A stretch of DNA of 64,000 bases from an uncultured Acetatifactor sp. (GCA_910587555.1 CAJULV010000006.1:36577-100576), one strand, 5' to 3'; numbered from the stretch's first letter, positions 27,052 to 36,500 are shown. Made by a program: numbers and translations. Notes: generated by a model from the sequence alone, not told the origin.

Positions 27052-28623
27052 ATGAATGAGAAGGATCCCATATTCCTTTCCCTGGCAATGATAGAGGAAA
27101 GACTTCAGGAGAAGCTTACCGTGGAGATATTGGCGGAGGGCGTTCACTTTTCCAAATATCACTATCAGCGCATCTTCCGGGAGGCGGTGGGAGAAACCGT
27201 CATGGGCTATGTAAACAGGCGCAGGCTGTTCCTGGCGGCGGGAGAACTGGCCGGGACGGGGAATTCCGTACTTTCCGTTGCGTTAAAGTACGGATATGAT
27301 TCCCATGAAGGGTTTACCCGCAGCTTCAAGGCGTATCTGGGAGTCACGCCCACGGAATACAGGAAATACCATTCTTTTATAGGCCTGCCGGGAAAGAAAA
27401 AGGAGGAAGGCAGGATGATGTATTCAAAGAGCGCAGACGAGATGATAAGGGAACTGAACAGCCTGATTGTACAGGCGAGGGAGACTGCGGCGGAAAGCAG
27501 GAAATACGGCGGATCTGACGGGGAAGGGATGGCGGTATACGGGCAGGTGTGGGAATTCGCGGCGGGAAGGACGGAAAAGATGGCCGGACAGCTGGAGGAG
27601 GTCCTTAGGCGTGTTGCATCTGTGGCGCAGAATCCCGATGAGATTTCGAGCCGGATGTTGATTGTAAAGGCTGTGGAGGATACGGCTTTTGAAGCCGGTG
27701 TGACGGCATTCCAGGTGGGGCTGATGATTGCCAGGGCGATGCCGGAACACCGGGCAGCTTTCCGGCCGCTGTGTGCCAGCTTTGACAGATTGGCGCAGAG
27801 TGCGCGGATGAGGTCCGGGAAAATCGTGGATTTCCTCAATGAGCTGTGGGGGCTGATCCTGCAGGATATGAGGAAAAATGCGCGGCAGAGAATATTGGAT
27901 GCCGTGGAAACCGGCCGGGCTGCTGCCGATAAGCTGTCCAATGCATCCCTGCCGTATGGCTATATTGCGGAAGCGGTACGGGAGATGGCAGAGGAGATCG
28001 CCGTTCCGACGCTGGAGGAAGTGACGGTGTACGGCCTGGAGGACATTTTATTCCGTCTGGATTCGGTTTTGTTCGCGGCCGATATGGATATGCTCCGCGC
28101 GCCGCAGCACAGACAGCTTTTTGACGGTATTTCGAATTTCAAAGAAAAGCTTGAAGAGACGGCGGAATTTTTCCGAAACCTGTCAGGGGATGGGGCCGGG
28201 GCTTTTACAGGCGCGAAAAACAGCTCCGGGTTTAAGCGTACCACAGGAAAGATATACGGCGATGTGGCGGCGCAGGAGGGAATTCTGCTGTTTTACCTGA
28301 AAGGGGAAATCCAGAAGCTGGGGGACGCACATCTGGATGAAGGGCAGAAAACGGCGCTGGAAACTGCCTGCGGCAAGATGGAAAGGGCAGTCAGGAAGGC
28401 GCGCCGGGCGGATGGCTGCGGGAACGGCTGCCCTGCCGGGGATGAGGATTCCGGGAAGCCCGGAAGTGAGCCGGACGAAAAAGAAGGAATCGAAATCGCA
28501 AAGCTTCTGCGCGAGGCAGCCGGGGAAATCACGGCGGAAGCCCGGCGCCTTGGCGTGTACGGAGGCGCGCTTCAGTACCTTGCGGAAGAGGTGAAAAAGC
28601 CGCTGAAATACCTGCCGGAATGA
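27052..28623 (+). CDS. AraC-family regulator with a large helical C-terminal extension
   Basis: A 523-residue protein. The AraC/XylS DNA-binding domain comes first (about 5-105), with two helix-turn-helix motifs (LTVEILAEGVHFSKYHYQRI and VLSVALKYGYDSHEGFTRSF) and the family-typical GVTPTEYRKY. The remaining ~410 residues are helical and unlike any sensor domain I recognise; they contain repeated Ala/Glu/Arg-rich helices and an acidic linker near 465-480. The ATG has GAGGCCGAAAG upstream. Usually AraC proteins place the sensor first, so the order here is atypical. Confidence 0.8.
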   Translation: MNEKDPIFLSLAMIEERLQEKLTVEILAEGVHFSKYHYQRIFREAVGETVMGYVNRRRLFLAAGELAGTGNSVLSVALKYGYDSHEGFTRSFKAYLGVTPTEYRKYHSFIGLPGKKKEEGRMMYSKSADEMIRELNSLIVQARETAAESRKYGGSDGEGMAVYGQVWEFAAGRTEKMAGQLEEVLRRVASVAQNPDEISSRMLIVKAVEDTAFEAGVTAFQVGLMIARAMPEHRAAFRPLCASFDRLAQSARMRSGKIVDFLNELWGLILQDMRKNARQRILDAVETGRAAADKLSNASLPYGYIAEAVREMAEEIAVPTLEEVTVYGLEDILFRLDSVLFAADMDMLRAPQHRQLFDGISNFKEKLEETAEFFRNLSGDGAGAFTGAKNSSGFKRTTGKIYGDVAAQEGILLFYLKGEIQKLGDAHLDEGQKTALETACGKMERAVRKARRADGCGNGCPAGDEDSGKPGSEPDEKEGIEIAKLLREAAGEITAEARRLGVYGGALQYLAEEVKKPLKYLPE

Positions 28624-28669
28624 ATTTAGACCATCGTCTTTAAAATGTCTTAAGAAGCGGCATTTTGCC

Positions 28670-29815
28670 TCAATTTACATCATTCATTTGCTGCAGCTGC
28701 GGTACGTCCTTCACAATTCCGTGGCTGCAGAAATAGTCCAGCCAAAGCGAATTGTATTTTCCCAACAGATGGACTTCGTCCCAGGTGTAGTCGGGGTTCA
28801 GGTTTCCGGTCTCGTCTGTTACCAGCTCATTGATATCCAGGTAAAATATGGTTTCCCTGTCGGCCAACTGGGCGATGCGGTCATTGCGTGCCTGGATATT
28901 GGGATTGTTGAAAATCGGGTCTGATTCCGACTTGCTCTGTTTGACATACATGATGCCGCACAGGTACAAGATGGCGTCTGGCTGCAGTTCCCGCAGGCGA
29001 TTGACGGCGCCTTCGTAAGCTTCCATGAAGGAATCTACGGTACCCGTACCCATCTCGTTGATGCCGATTTCCAGATAAATTTTGCCGAAGCTCTGAGCCT
29101 GCAGGGCTTCCTCCACTGTGAGCTTCCGGCCGTCTTCCGTGTCTGCCTGGCGCTGGAACATGTTGTAAATTGTCATGCCGCCCTCTGTATAGCAGGTCAG
29201 GTTGTCCCAGCCGGAGTAGAGCGCTACGCCTTCCGCCCGGGAGTCGCCGATGAGCAGGGCATCGTCAAAATATTCCCGGGTGACATCGGTAAACTCATAT
29301 TGCCTGGGTTCTGCCTGCTGCATGGTATCGTCAGCCTGTTCGGAAGGGCTGCTGGGAGCAGTGCCTGCCGGTCCGGCTGAGCCGTCGGGAGAGGTACCTG
29401 CCAGTCCGGCTGAGCCGTCGGGAGAGGTACCTGCCTGCCCAGAAGAGCCGTCGGGAGAGGTACCTGCCTGCCCAGAAGAGCTGTCGGGAGAGGTACCTGC
29501 CAGTCCGGCCGAGCCGTCGGGAGAGGCATCTGCCAGTCCGGCCGAGCCGTCGGGAGCAGAATTCACCTGTCCCTCCATACCGGATTGGTTGTGGGAAGGG
29601 GCGTTGGCATTGCCGGAAGCGTTGCCTGTACTGCTCCAGGGATAATCATGGTTGGCAATTCCCTGCATCAGGGCAGCTATCGCGGGCTGAGACCAGCCGT
29701 CTGTGTTATAGTTCCGGTAAATGCTGTGTGCGCCGACGGCAGCTGCCAGGCTGCTGCACAGCATGCTGAGCGCAATTGCGGATAGTAATGGTGTAGTTTT
29801 TTTATGCCTTTTCAT
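28670..29815 (-). CDS. SGNH-hydrolase-like protein with 11-residue repeats
   Basis: A 381-residue extracytoplasmic protein. An N-terminal membrane anchor or signal (about 8-29) is followed by a low-complexity linker (about 85-155) of six 11-residue repeats of the SPDGSAGLAGT type. The catalytic domain has GDSR at 190-193 with Ser192 as nucleophile, GINEMGTG and the final DEVH, which supplies Asp and His. With the upstream MBOAT gene it forms the membrane acyltransferase plus SGNH pair used for O-acetylation of wall polymers. The polymer is unknown. Repeat number may vary between strains. Confidence 0.85.
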   Translation of the reverse strand: MKRHKKTTPLLSAIALSMLCSSLAAAVGAHSIYRNYNTDGWSQPAIAALMQGIANHDYPWSSTGNASGNANAPSHNQSGMEGQVNSAPDGSAGLADASPDGSAGLAGTSPDSSSGQAGTSPDGSSGQAGTSPDGSAGLAGTSPDGSAGPAGTAPSSPSEQADDTMQQAEPRQYEFTDVTREYFDDALLIGDSRAEGVALYSGWDNLTCYTEGGMTIYNMFQRQADTEDGRKLTVEEALQAQSFGKIYLEIGINEMGTGTVDSFMEAYEGAVNRLRELQPDAILYLCGIMYVKQSKSESDPIFNNPNIQARNDRIAQLADRETIFYLDINELVTDETGNLNPDYTWDEVHLLGKYNSLWLDYFCSHGIVKDVPQLQQMNDVN

Positions 29816-29973
29816 ATGTTTATTCCGTTTTCTTTTCTGTGCTGCGGTTTTCTGCCGAGAAGAAATCCCTTTTGTGTTTTTTCTGTTTCCATGCGGTATG
29901 CTCTGTGTTCAGTGCAGCTGAGGCTGTGATGCATTTTTGCAGGAGCCATTGTCTTAAAGCACAGACCTGCCGG

Positions 29974-31308
29974 TTAAAAATTACGATACATGAAAGGATT
30001 ATGCATTCCGGTTACAATCCTGTATACGCATACCCAGAACAGCACGAACAGGATGCATTTTACGGGAAGCGTGTTCCAGTATTTTTTCCATAAATAATCT
30101 GTCGGAGGGCTGGATACTGCCAGGGCTGCCAGAAAGATGCCCAGGTATGCTCTGCCCTGGGTGACCCAGTCCCCGGCGTTGACGGCGATGCCGCTGCCCC
30201 AAAAAGGGAACAGCCTTGTAAAGTAGATTCCCAGGCTGTGCAGGTCGGTGACCGCGAAAATAATCCAGGTCAGCGGGATGAGAAACCATATGTACAGGTG
30301 CGAAAACAGCCTGTGGGCGTCAAGAAGGCGTCCAAGGAAGCCTTTTTCCAGCACAATGAAGGTTCCCAGAATCAGTCCCCACAGTATGAAATTCGGTGTT
30401 ACGCCATGCCAGATTCCCGTTACAAGCCAGACGGCTAAGAGGTTAAAGGCAGTCCGTGCAGCGCCCTTCCTGCTTCCGCCAAGAGGGATGTACAGGTAAT
30501 TGCGGAACCATTGACCCAGGGAGATATGCCACCTGCGGTAATATTCGCTGATGCTTCGGGAGCGGTAGGGATGGTCAAAATTGTGCGGCAGGTCAAAGCC
30601 CAGCATATGCCCCAGCCCCACTGCCATCAGGCTGTAGCCCTGGAAATCGAAGAACAGCTGCATGGAATAGGCAGCCGCCCCCATCCAGGCAAGGGGCGTG
30701 GAAATGCTCTCAAAACCTACGGTTTGGATGTAGTGCCAGAGAATTCCCATAGTATCCGCAATGATAACCTTCAGGGACAGGCCCGCAATCACCAGGGACA
30801 GCCCGTATTCTACCTTCTTGCCGTTGGTATCCCGGTGGCGGAGCTGCCTGATGGAGGTGTGATACTCCGTGATGGGACCGGAGAGCAGTCTGGGGAACAT
30901 GGCTGTGTAGGTTCCCAGCTCCATCCAGTTTCGCGGCGCCCGCTCCCTGCGGAGGAAGACGTCAATATCAGCGGAAAGCAGTGTAAAAGTATAAAAACTG
31001 ATGCCTATGGGGAGCGTTTCCGCCGCATATTTATAATAACCGAGTAGGCCTGTATTAAACAGGATGGCCAGGCTAAGGCAGGCTTTGCGCCGGGCAGGTT
31101 TGCGGCTAACCTCCATGAGGCAGAGTGCCGCATAATTGACGGTCAGGGAACACAGCAGAACTGCCGCGCCTTCCACGCCGTTCAAGCCGCAGAACAACAG
31201 GCTGAACCCAAAGAGTACCCCGTTCCTGTATTTTGTGGGACACAGGATATAAAGCACCAGAAAAACAGGAAGAAAGCGGAATAGAAAATTCAGGTCGGAT
31301 AATTCCAC
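29974..31308 (-). CDS. MBOAT-family membrane O-acyltransferase
   Basis: A 444-residue polytopic protein of the AlgI/DltB/PatA type. It shows many hydrophobic helices, the conserved SISEYYRRWHISLGQWFRNY segment and the catalytic histidine in TGIWHGVTPNF. Such proteins move acetyl groups across the membrane to secreted polysaccharides. The SGNH gene follows 158 bases downstream on the same strand, the usual partner arrangement. The start codon at 31308 has AGGAGG upstream in the transcript. Confidence 0.9.
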   Translation of the reverse strand: MELSDLNFLFRFLPVFLVLYILCPTKYRNGVLFGFSLLFCGLNGVEGAAVLLCSLTVNYAALCLMEVSRKPARRKACLSLAILFNTGLLGYYKYAAETLPIGISFYTFTLLSADIDVFLRRERAPRNWMELGTYTAMFPRLLSGPITEYHTSIRQLRHRDTNGKKVEYGLSLVIAGLSLKVIIADTMGILWHYIQTVGFESISTPLAWMGAAAYSMQLFFDFQGYSLMAVGLGHMLGFDLPHNFDHPYRSRSISEYYRRWHISLGQWFRNYLYIPLGGSRKGAARTAFNLLAVWLVTGIWHGVTPNFILWGLILGTFIVLEKGFLGRLLDAHRLFSHLYIWFLIPLTWIIFAVTDLHSLGIYFTRLFPFWGSGIAVNAGDWVTQGRAYLGIFLAALAVSSPPTDYLWKKYWNTLPVKCILFVLFWVCVYRIVTGMHNPFMYRNF

Positions 31309-31510
31309 TTCAGGTACACCTCCTTATGAAAGCCTGCTTTTAAAAGCGGCAATTATGTTTCTATTTGTAAGATCGTAAAATGCCATAAAAAGTTTCAACA
31401 AAATATTACATCATTTTTCCATCAAAGTTGCATACTTGTAAGCGGTAGGGAGAAATTTACTTCACGTTCAAATTTTACTGGCGTAGGAATTAGAAACAAG
31501 GCTGATATGG

Positions 31511-31560
31511 CTGCCTTTTTATGCGCAGGCCCGTGCAGCGGGTCCTCACAGATGAACCTT
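31511..31560. repeat. Structured intergenic repeat family 3, partial copy
   Basis: CTTTTTATGCGCAGGCCCGTG recurs from 22533-22552, within the ~370-bp gene-free region between the divergent MBOAT and GntR genes. The similarity fades after about 25 bases. Confidence 0.5.
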
Positions 31561-31620
31561 TTGCGGGAAGGGAAAGGGTGTGAAAATAAGGAAATGCCGG
31601 TTTTTCCACAAATTTGGGGA

Positions 31621-31664
31621 TTGACAATACTGCACATAGTGAATATACTAAATATATACAGTAT
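31621..31664 (+). promoter_or_regulatory. Promoter and likely operator of the first GntR-ABC cassette
   Basis: TTGACA (31621-31626) and TATACT (31644-31649) are spaced by 17 bases. Near-palindromic arms ATACTGCACATA (31627-31638) and TATATACAGTAT (31653-31664; 10 of 12 bases paired) flank the -10 region. The core CAGTATA also occurs in the operator of the second cassette. The cassette's own GntR protein is the likely ligand. Confidence 0.75.
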
Positions 31665-31679
31665 AAGGAGGTGGGGGAA

Positions 31680-32048
31680 ATGAACATCCATATTTCCATG
31701 CAAAGTGAAATACCTGCCTATGAACAGATTAAAATGCAGATTAAAGAGCAGATTCTTGCAGGTGAGCTGGAGCCGGACCAGCCGCTCACTTCCATGCGCC
31801 AGCTGGCCAGGGATTTGCGGGTCAGTGTCATTACCACGACCCGGGCCTACGGGGATCTGGAGGCGGAGGGATTGATTTACATGGTCCAGGGCAGGGGGTG
31901 TTTTGTCAGAGGAGATGCCGGGATGGTCCGGCGCCAATATATGTACGCCATCGACGAAGCGTTGAAAACGGCTGTGTCAAAGGGAAAAGCTGCAGGCTTG
32001 AGCCTTGACGAGTTACAAAACAGACTGGAGGAAATTTTTCATGAATAA
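31680..32048 (+). CDS. GntR-family repressor (YtrA subfamily)
   Basis: A 122-residue regulator starting at the ATG at 31680, preceded by AAGGAGG; the frame extends 22 codons upstream without a ribosome site. A winged helix covers about 10-75 (PLTSMRQLARDLRVSVITTT), with a short helical tail ending AGLSLDELQNRLEEIF, as in YtrA-type repressors of ABC exporters. It overlaps the ATPase gene by 8 bases. It likely represses its own operon until an antibiotic or envelope signal is met. Confidence 0.9.
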   Translation: MNIHISMQSEIPAYEQIKMQIKEQILAGELEPDQPLTSMRQLARDLRVSVITTTRAYGDLEAEGLIYMVQGRGCFVRGDAGMVRRQYMYAIDEALKTAVSKGKAAGLSLDELQNRLEEIFHE

Positions 32049-32889
32049 TGCGATTGAGGTTCAAGGTTTGTGTAAGAACTATCCGGGATTTTCCTTGAAA
32101 AATGTCAGCTTTGCCGTGCCAGAGGGGCTGTGCTGCGGCTTTGTAGGACCCAACGGCGCGGGAAAAACCACTACTTTGAGAATTATGGCAGGGCTGGCTG
32201 CACCTGACAGCGGGGAAGTCCGCCTGCTGGGAAAGCCGGCGGAGGACGTTTCCGTCAGGGAGGAAATCGGCATTCTGTTTGAGCAGCCCTATTTCCAGGA
32301 GGACTGGACGCCTCTCGACATCGAGAAAATCATTCGCCCCTTTTACCGAAGCTGGGACAGCGGCCAATACAGGAGCTATTTGTCCCGCTTCGGCATTGCA
32401 TCCGGAAAGAAGACTAAGCGCCTGTCCCGGGGCATGAAGCAGAAGCTGGCGCTGGCGGTACACCTGTCCCATAATGCCCGGATGCTTTTGATGGATGAGC
32501 CTGCGGGAGGGCTGGATCCTGCGGCCAGAGATGAAATGTTGGAAATCCTGCGGGAATATCTGATCCCGGAAAAGCGGACGGTTCTGTTTTCCACGCATAT
32601 TACCGGCGACTTGGAGCGGATTGCCGACTGTATCGTATATATCAGCAACGGCGCCGTCTCCTATTGCGGAGATAAAGAAGAATTGACTTCTTCATACTGC
32701 GTGGTCAGAGGGGAGCGCCTGCCCGAGGAAAAGAGTGCTTATGCTATCGGGCTGCGCAGGAGCGCTGTGGGCTATGAATGCCTTATGGCGCTGTCCCATA
32801 TCGGAGGGCTTCCTGCGGACACCGTCACGGAAGCGGCTGCTATTGGTGACGTAATTGTTTATATGGAAAGGAATGGCAAATATGTTTGA
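32041..32889 (+). CDS. ABC transporter ATP-binding protein
   Basis: A 282-residue ATPase. I chose the ATG at 32041 with GGAGG upstream. Walker A GPNGAGKTTT, a signature reading LSRGMKQKLALA and Walker B LLMDEPAGGLD are intact. The C-terminal ~70 residues are typical of exporters of the YtrB/CcmA-like class. It works with the permease gene, which overlaps its end by 8 bases. Substrate unknown; peptide antibiotic export or envelope homeostasis is a common role for such cassettes. Confidence 0.92.
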   Translation: MNNAIEVQGLCKNYPGFSLKNVSFAVPEGLCCGFVGPNGAGKTTTLRIMAGLAAPDSGEVRLLGKPAEDVSVREEIGILFEQPYFQEDWTPLDIEKIIRPFYRSWDSGQYRSYLSRFGIASGKKTKRLSRGMKQKLALAVHLSHNARMLLMDEPAGGLDPAARDEMLEILREYLIPEKRTVLFSTHITGDLERIADCIVYISNGAVSYCGDKEELTSSYCVVRGERLPEEKSAYAIGLRRSAVGYECLMALSHIGGLPADTVTEAAAIGDVIVYMERNGKYV

Positions 32890-33544
32890 AATGATGAAAC
32901 TGGATTGGGCTGCAACGAAATACTATCATAAGAGAATACTCATGGTACCGCTTTGCCTGCTTGTAGTGGGATGGTTTTCATCTCTCTATATGGTACCTAT
33001 GGGTGCTTTTCTGCTGTTTTCCATTTCCGTCAATCCCTTTGCGGTAGAGGAAAAGGGGGATCTGAACAGATTTTATCTGACGCTGCCGGTGAAACGGAAA
33101 GTCGTGGTGAAGGGCAGATATGCCTTGTCGCTTGCACTGTGTCTTGGGGGTATTCTGCTGGGGGTGGTATTGATGCCCTTGGCAAACCTCTATTCCTTTT
33201 CAAAATGGTATCCTGATTTCAAATGGATGGCGGCGATTGTATCTTTCAGCTTTCTGTTCTGCGGACTGACGAGCCTGGCCATGTACCCGCAGCTTTTCCG
33301 GCTTGGATACCAAAAAGGGAAAATATGGGGTTATTATCTGCCGGCAGGTATGATCTGCCTGATTTATATCATCATTACGGAATATGACGCCAAGGTGAAG
33401 GGTGGGATGTTCATGACGGAGCTGCTTATCTATGCTTCAGAGCATATTCTGGCTGTCAGCGGAAGCCTGCTTGCCCTTGGGGCTATGCTGCTGGGAATTT
33501 CCTATCTGCTGTCTGTATGGATATATGGCAGGCGGGAGTTCTAG
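32882..33544 (+). CDS. ABC-2-type transporter permease
   Basis: A 220-residue membrane protein with about six hydrophobic segments, starting at the ATG at 32882 inside the end of the ATPase gene. The pattern PFAVEEKGDLNRFYLTLPVK is typical of ABC-2 permeases in YtrA-type cassettes. It completes a three-gene cassette with the upstream GntR and ATPase genes. No terminator is obvious immediately after it. Confidence 0.88.
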   Translation: MFEMMKLDWAATKYYHKRILMVPLCLLVVGWFSSLYMVPMGAFLLFSISVNPFAVEEKGDLNRFYLTLPVKRKVVVKGRYALSLALCLGGILLGVVLMPLANLYSFSKWYPDFKWMAAIVSFSFLFCGLTSLAMYPQLFRLGYQKGKIWGYYLPAGMICLIYIIITEYDAKVKGGMFMTELLIYASEHILAVSGSLLALGAMLLGISYLLSVWIYGRREF

Positions 33545-33892
33545 TGCCCCATTGCACATCCTTTCACTATCAGTAATCGCTGGCCGCTGCGGCACTGTGT
33601 TGCCGCTGACGGGTGTGCCCGCCGCATCGCCTCCCTGATCCACCTTGATCTGGTGCGGACATTAATTGCTGATTACTTTGGAACTAATGCAATGGCGTAA
33701 TCGGGCTAAATTTCCGTTGCTTCTTACAGGAATGCCATATATAATAAAACTGTTGGAGCGTCTGAATCAGGAGTATAATGCCTTGCTGCGCTCTGATAAG
33801 GGAAATCCTTCCGACAGGTTTTGAAGGCCGGAAGGATTTCGAATATGGTATGAGACAGAGAAAAATATGAGACAATGCGGAGGAAAACGGAA
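33545..33892. other. Intergenic region with a 12-bp-stem hairpin
   Basis: About 350 bases without a supportable gene. GAAATCCTTCCG (33802-33813) and CGGAAGGATTTC (33829-33840) form a perfect 12-bp stem with a 15-base loop about 50 bases before the next gene. No T run follows, so it may be a leader structure or a transcript end. Confidence 0.5.
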
Positions 33893-34246
33893 ATGTTGTT
33901 ACTACAGTATCAGAAATGCAGTACCTGCAAGAAAGCGGCTGCCTGGTTAAAGCAGAACCACATCGCCTGCGAGGACAGGCCTATTAAGGAGAAAAATCCC
34001 ACAAAGGAAGAACTGGCGGAATGGCACCGCAAAAGCGGCCTGCCGCTGAAGCGTTTTTTTAATACCAGTGGGAACCTGTACAAGGAGCTTCATCTGAAAG
34101 ACAAGCTGCCGTCCATGACCGAGGAGGAGCAGCTTGCCTTACTGGCAACGGACGGCATGCTGGTGAAGCGGCCGCTTGTAGTAGGGGAGGATTTTGTACT
34201 GGTGGGATTTAAGGAGGATGAATGGGCGGAGGTGCTGCTGCGCTGA
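33893..34246 (+). CDS. ArsC/Spx-family protein
   Basis: A 117-residue thioredoxin-fold protein; the ATG at 33893 follows GGAGG by 9 bases. QKCSTCKKA gives a CxxC pair (Cys9, Cys12), and the RPIKEKNPTKEEL and LVKRPLVVGEDF segments are typical of the ArsC-like group (Spx/MgsR/YffB). It lacks the usual Spx C-terminal RNA-polymerase contact that I would expect in a regulator, so a redox enzyme role is as likely. It is a single gene. Confidence 0.85.
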   Translation: MLLLQYQKCSTCKKAAAWLKQNHIACEDRPIKEKNPTKEELAEWHRKSGLPLKRFFNTSGNLYKELHLKDKLPSMTEEEQLALLATDGMLVKRPLVVGEDFVLVGFKEDEWAEVLLR

Positions 34247-34260
34247 CAGAGGAGATATAC

Positions 34261-34482
34261 ATGGATGTGAAAATAGCGCATACCAATGCTTCGGGGGAAA
34301 TACAGACGATAAAGGAGCAAAATATACCATGGGCGATGGCTGTAGCCGGCCGTCATTCGGGTTTGATGGCTGGCTACAGCATCATCACAAACGGCTTAGG
34401 GCTGCGCTTCGGAAAAAAAGCCGCTGATTCTTCCGTCCCTGTCCACGGTATGGTTATATATCATCAGCTTGTAGTCCGATAA
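34261..34482 (+). pseudogene. Truncated unknown reading frame
   Basis: An ATG at 34261 with a good ribosome site (GAGGAGATATAC) opens a 73-codon frame starting MDVKIAHTNASGEIQTIKEQ. The last ~87 bases overlap the convergent lipoteichoic-acid-synthase-like gene, which is unusual. The start vaguely recalls HD-domain phosphohydrolases (a histidine near the N-terminus followed by an IKEH-like motif), suggesting a remnant cut off by a rearrangement. Confidence in identity is very low; only the translation start is well supported. Confidence 0.3.
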
Positions 34483-36390
34483 AAGTTCCTCAAATTCACT
34501 GCTGCCCTTTCCGCGGATGCTCCCGTCATTAGTGACCATTCCCAGGGAGGTAACGACTGGGATTTCCCTGTGCATGGTAAGGGTGTAGCTTTGATAGGGA
34601 CTCATATCCAGGCCCGTGTCCTCCAGCAGGAGCGCCGCCAGATAATTCAGGCTTACATCGCCTAAATCCGCGCTTTCTGCGGGATAATTGTGCCATATAA
34701 TAAAGGGCGTTTTATACAGCTTCATTTTTTGCTCCAGTGGCCAGCTGCCGATTGGCTGTCCGGTTAAATCCGTATAAAATCCGTCTTCCAGTTTGGGCTG
34801 ATGGTCGCCGAACATTACGACTACAACAGGTTCTTCATATTGGGAAAAATAGGAAAGAAGCTCTTCCAGAGCCTCATCGCTGGCTTTTACCAGGCTCATA
34901 TACTGTTCGGCTTCAGGGAAGCGTTCGCCCATGCCGCCGGTAAGCCGGACGGTTGTTTCAAAGTTTTCGCCGCTGTAAGTATAGCCCCCGTGATTCTGCA
35001 TGGTTATATTGAAGAAAAATTGCGGGACACCGGGTTCTTTCTTTTCAAACCAGTCCTGAATATAAGAGTAGTTGCCCTTGTCGCTCACATACAGCCGCAG
35101 GGTATCCAGATCCTGCTCCAGGTTTTCGAAGAAAATGATTTCGTCGAATCCCATGCTGCGGTAAACCTGAGTCCGGTTCCAGCCGCTTGACATATAGGGA
35201 TGAAAAACCGCCGTATCATATCCCTGATTTTTCAACACGGAAGTCAGCCCGGGATAAGCGTCCGAGCCGTTGAAATAGCTTGTGTAGGGAACGCCGCCGG
35301 CATAGGCGCCCATGGTATCCGAGGTGAGGAATTCATATTCGGAATTTGCGGTATTGCCGCCCAGTACGGATACATTTGCCCATCCGCGCAGGGTATTTTC
35401 CGTCAGCGAGTCCCAGAACTCCAGCATCGGCACATTTGTTTCAAAATCTCCCAGAAGCCGTAAATCGGAAAAGGCTTCGTTCATGATGACCACGATATTA
35501 GGCCTGGGGCTTGCCTGGGCCGCATTTTGGAAACCGCTGTCAGACTGAAAAGAGGCGATGGCCTGCCGTACATTTTCAACGGAATAATCGTCGGGAAGTC
35601 CCTTTTCGCTTCCCATTATTTCAGCCAGCAGCCCGGCCAGATAGGTGTCGTCGGAAAACTGAACCGTATCTGCGTAGATTTTGTCATATTTTATAACGGG
35701 AAGCGCGGCGCAGCCCACGGCTATAAAGACGGTAGCCAGTATAGAAACGGGATTAAGCCAGGTGTTTTTACCGTTTGGAGTTCTGCTTTCTGTTGCAGTG
35801 CAGAGATAATATTTCCGCCAGGTCCAGTACCATATGCCAAGGTCCATGAGCGAGAGCAGAAGCAGGATGCCGGGCTTAAAGTCATAGCTTTTTACTACGT
35901 TCCCGGCTGTGCGTATGGATTGGATATCCGCTAAGCGAAAAGGGGAACCCCGGAATTTTACCAGATAGAAATTTACGGTTCCGATGATTCCGATCAGAAG
36001 ATTGCCCGTCCCCACTGCTCTGTCAGGCCTTCTGAAGAGTAGGAACAGAAACCAGTAGAGGGCGCAACCTAAAAATAAATTGACGATTTGAACAAAGGTG
36101 ACCTGGGTCCAGGTAAGATAGAAGGTACCGCATGTCATGAGTCCAAGGACGATTACAGAGTGAATGCCGCTCCAGAAGATCAGGCAGCAGTCCCATAGCT
36201 GCCGCCATATGGGCGTTTTTTTCATTTGGGATAAAAGCAGAAAGGAGACGCCGGCTGTACACAGCAGCAAGTAGGTAGCTACTGTCTGAAATACGGTTCT
36301 GAGCCATAGCTGCCGCAGCAGGAATAAACCCATAAGCTGCAGCAGACATACGATTATCGGTAGATACTTTTTATATATTTTATCGGACAT
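34396..36390 (-). CDS. LTA-synthase-family phosphoglycerol transferase
   Basis: A 664-residue membrane enzyme. About five N-terminal transmembrane helices (first ~200 residues) precede an extracellular sulfatase-like domain with IVVIMNEAF, the nucleophile Thr347 in LGGNTANSEYEF, NITMQNHGG and VVVMFGDHQPK, all conserved for metal and substrate binding. It should transfer glycerol phosphate onto lipid-anchored or wall polymers outside the cell. It is a single gene, with its end overlapped by a short convergent frame. Confidence 0.92.
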   Translation of the reverse strand: MSDKIYKKYLPIIVCLLQLMGLFLLRQLWLRTVFQTVATYLLLCTAGVSFLLLSQMKKTPIWRQLWDCCLIFWSGIHSVIVLGLMTCGTFYLTWTQVTFVQIVNLFLGCALYWFLFLLFRRPDRAVGTGNLLIGIIGTVNFYLVKFRGSPFRLADIQSIRTAGNVVKSYDFKPGILLLLSLMDLGIWYWTWRKYYLCTATESRTPNGKNTWLNPVSILATVFIAVGCAALPVIKYDKIYADTVQFSDDTYLAGLLAEIMGSEKGLPDDYSVENVRQAIASFQSDSGFQNAAQASPRPNIVVIMNEAFSDLRLLGDFETNVPMLEFWDSLTENTLRGWANVSVLGGNTANSEYEFLTSDTMGAYAGGVPYTSYFNGSDAYPGLTSVLKNQGYDTAVFHPYMSSGWNRTQVYRSMGFDEIIFFENLEQDLDTLRLYVSDKGNYSYIQDWFEKKEPGVPQFFFNITMQNHGGYTYSGENFETTVRLTGGMGERFPEAEQYMSLVKASDEALEELLSYFSQYEEPVVVVMFGDHQPKLEDGFYTDLTGQPIGSWPLEQKMKLYKTPFIIWHNYPAESADLGDVSLNYLAALLLEDTGLDMSPYQSYTLTMHREIPVVTSLGMVTNDGSIRGKGSSEFEELLSDYKLMIYNHTVDRDGRISGFFSEAQP

Positions 36391-36500
36391 GATACGTTTC
36401 CCTCTTTCTATGCTGTTTACAGTGGATTATATCAATCTTGGGATTTGTTTGTCAATGCAGTTTGATACGTCACTTCACGGCATAAAAATGCAGGACGGGC

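Noticed and set aside
29224..29645. Repeat-containing frames opposite the SGNH linker
   Set aside because: Shadows of the 33-bp repeats in the real reverse-strand gene.
34261..34350. Cas3-type HD nuclease remnant
   Set aside because: Only a faint resemblance over ~25 residues; no catalytic HD pair and no other cas genes.
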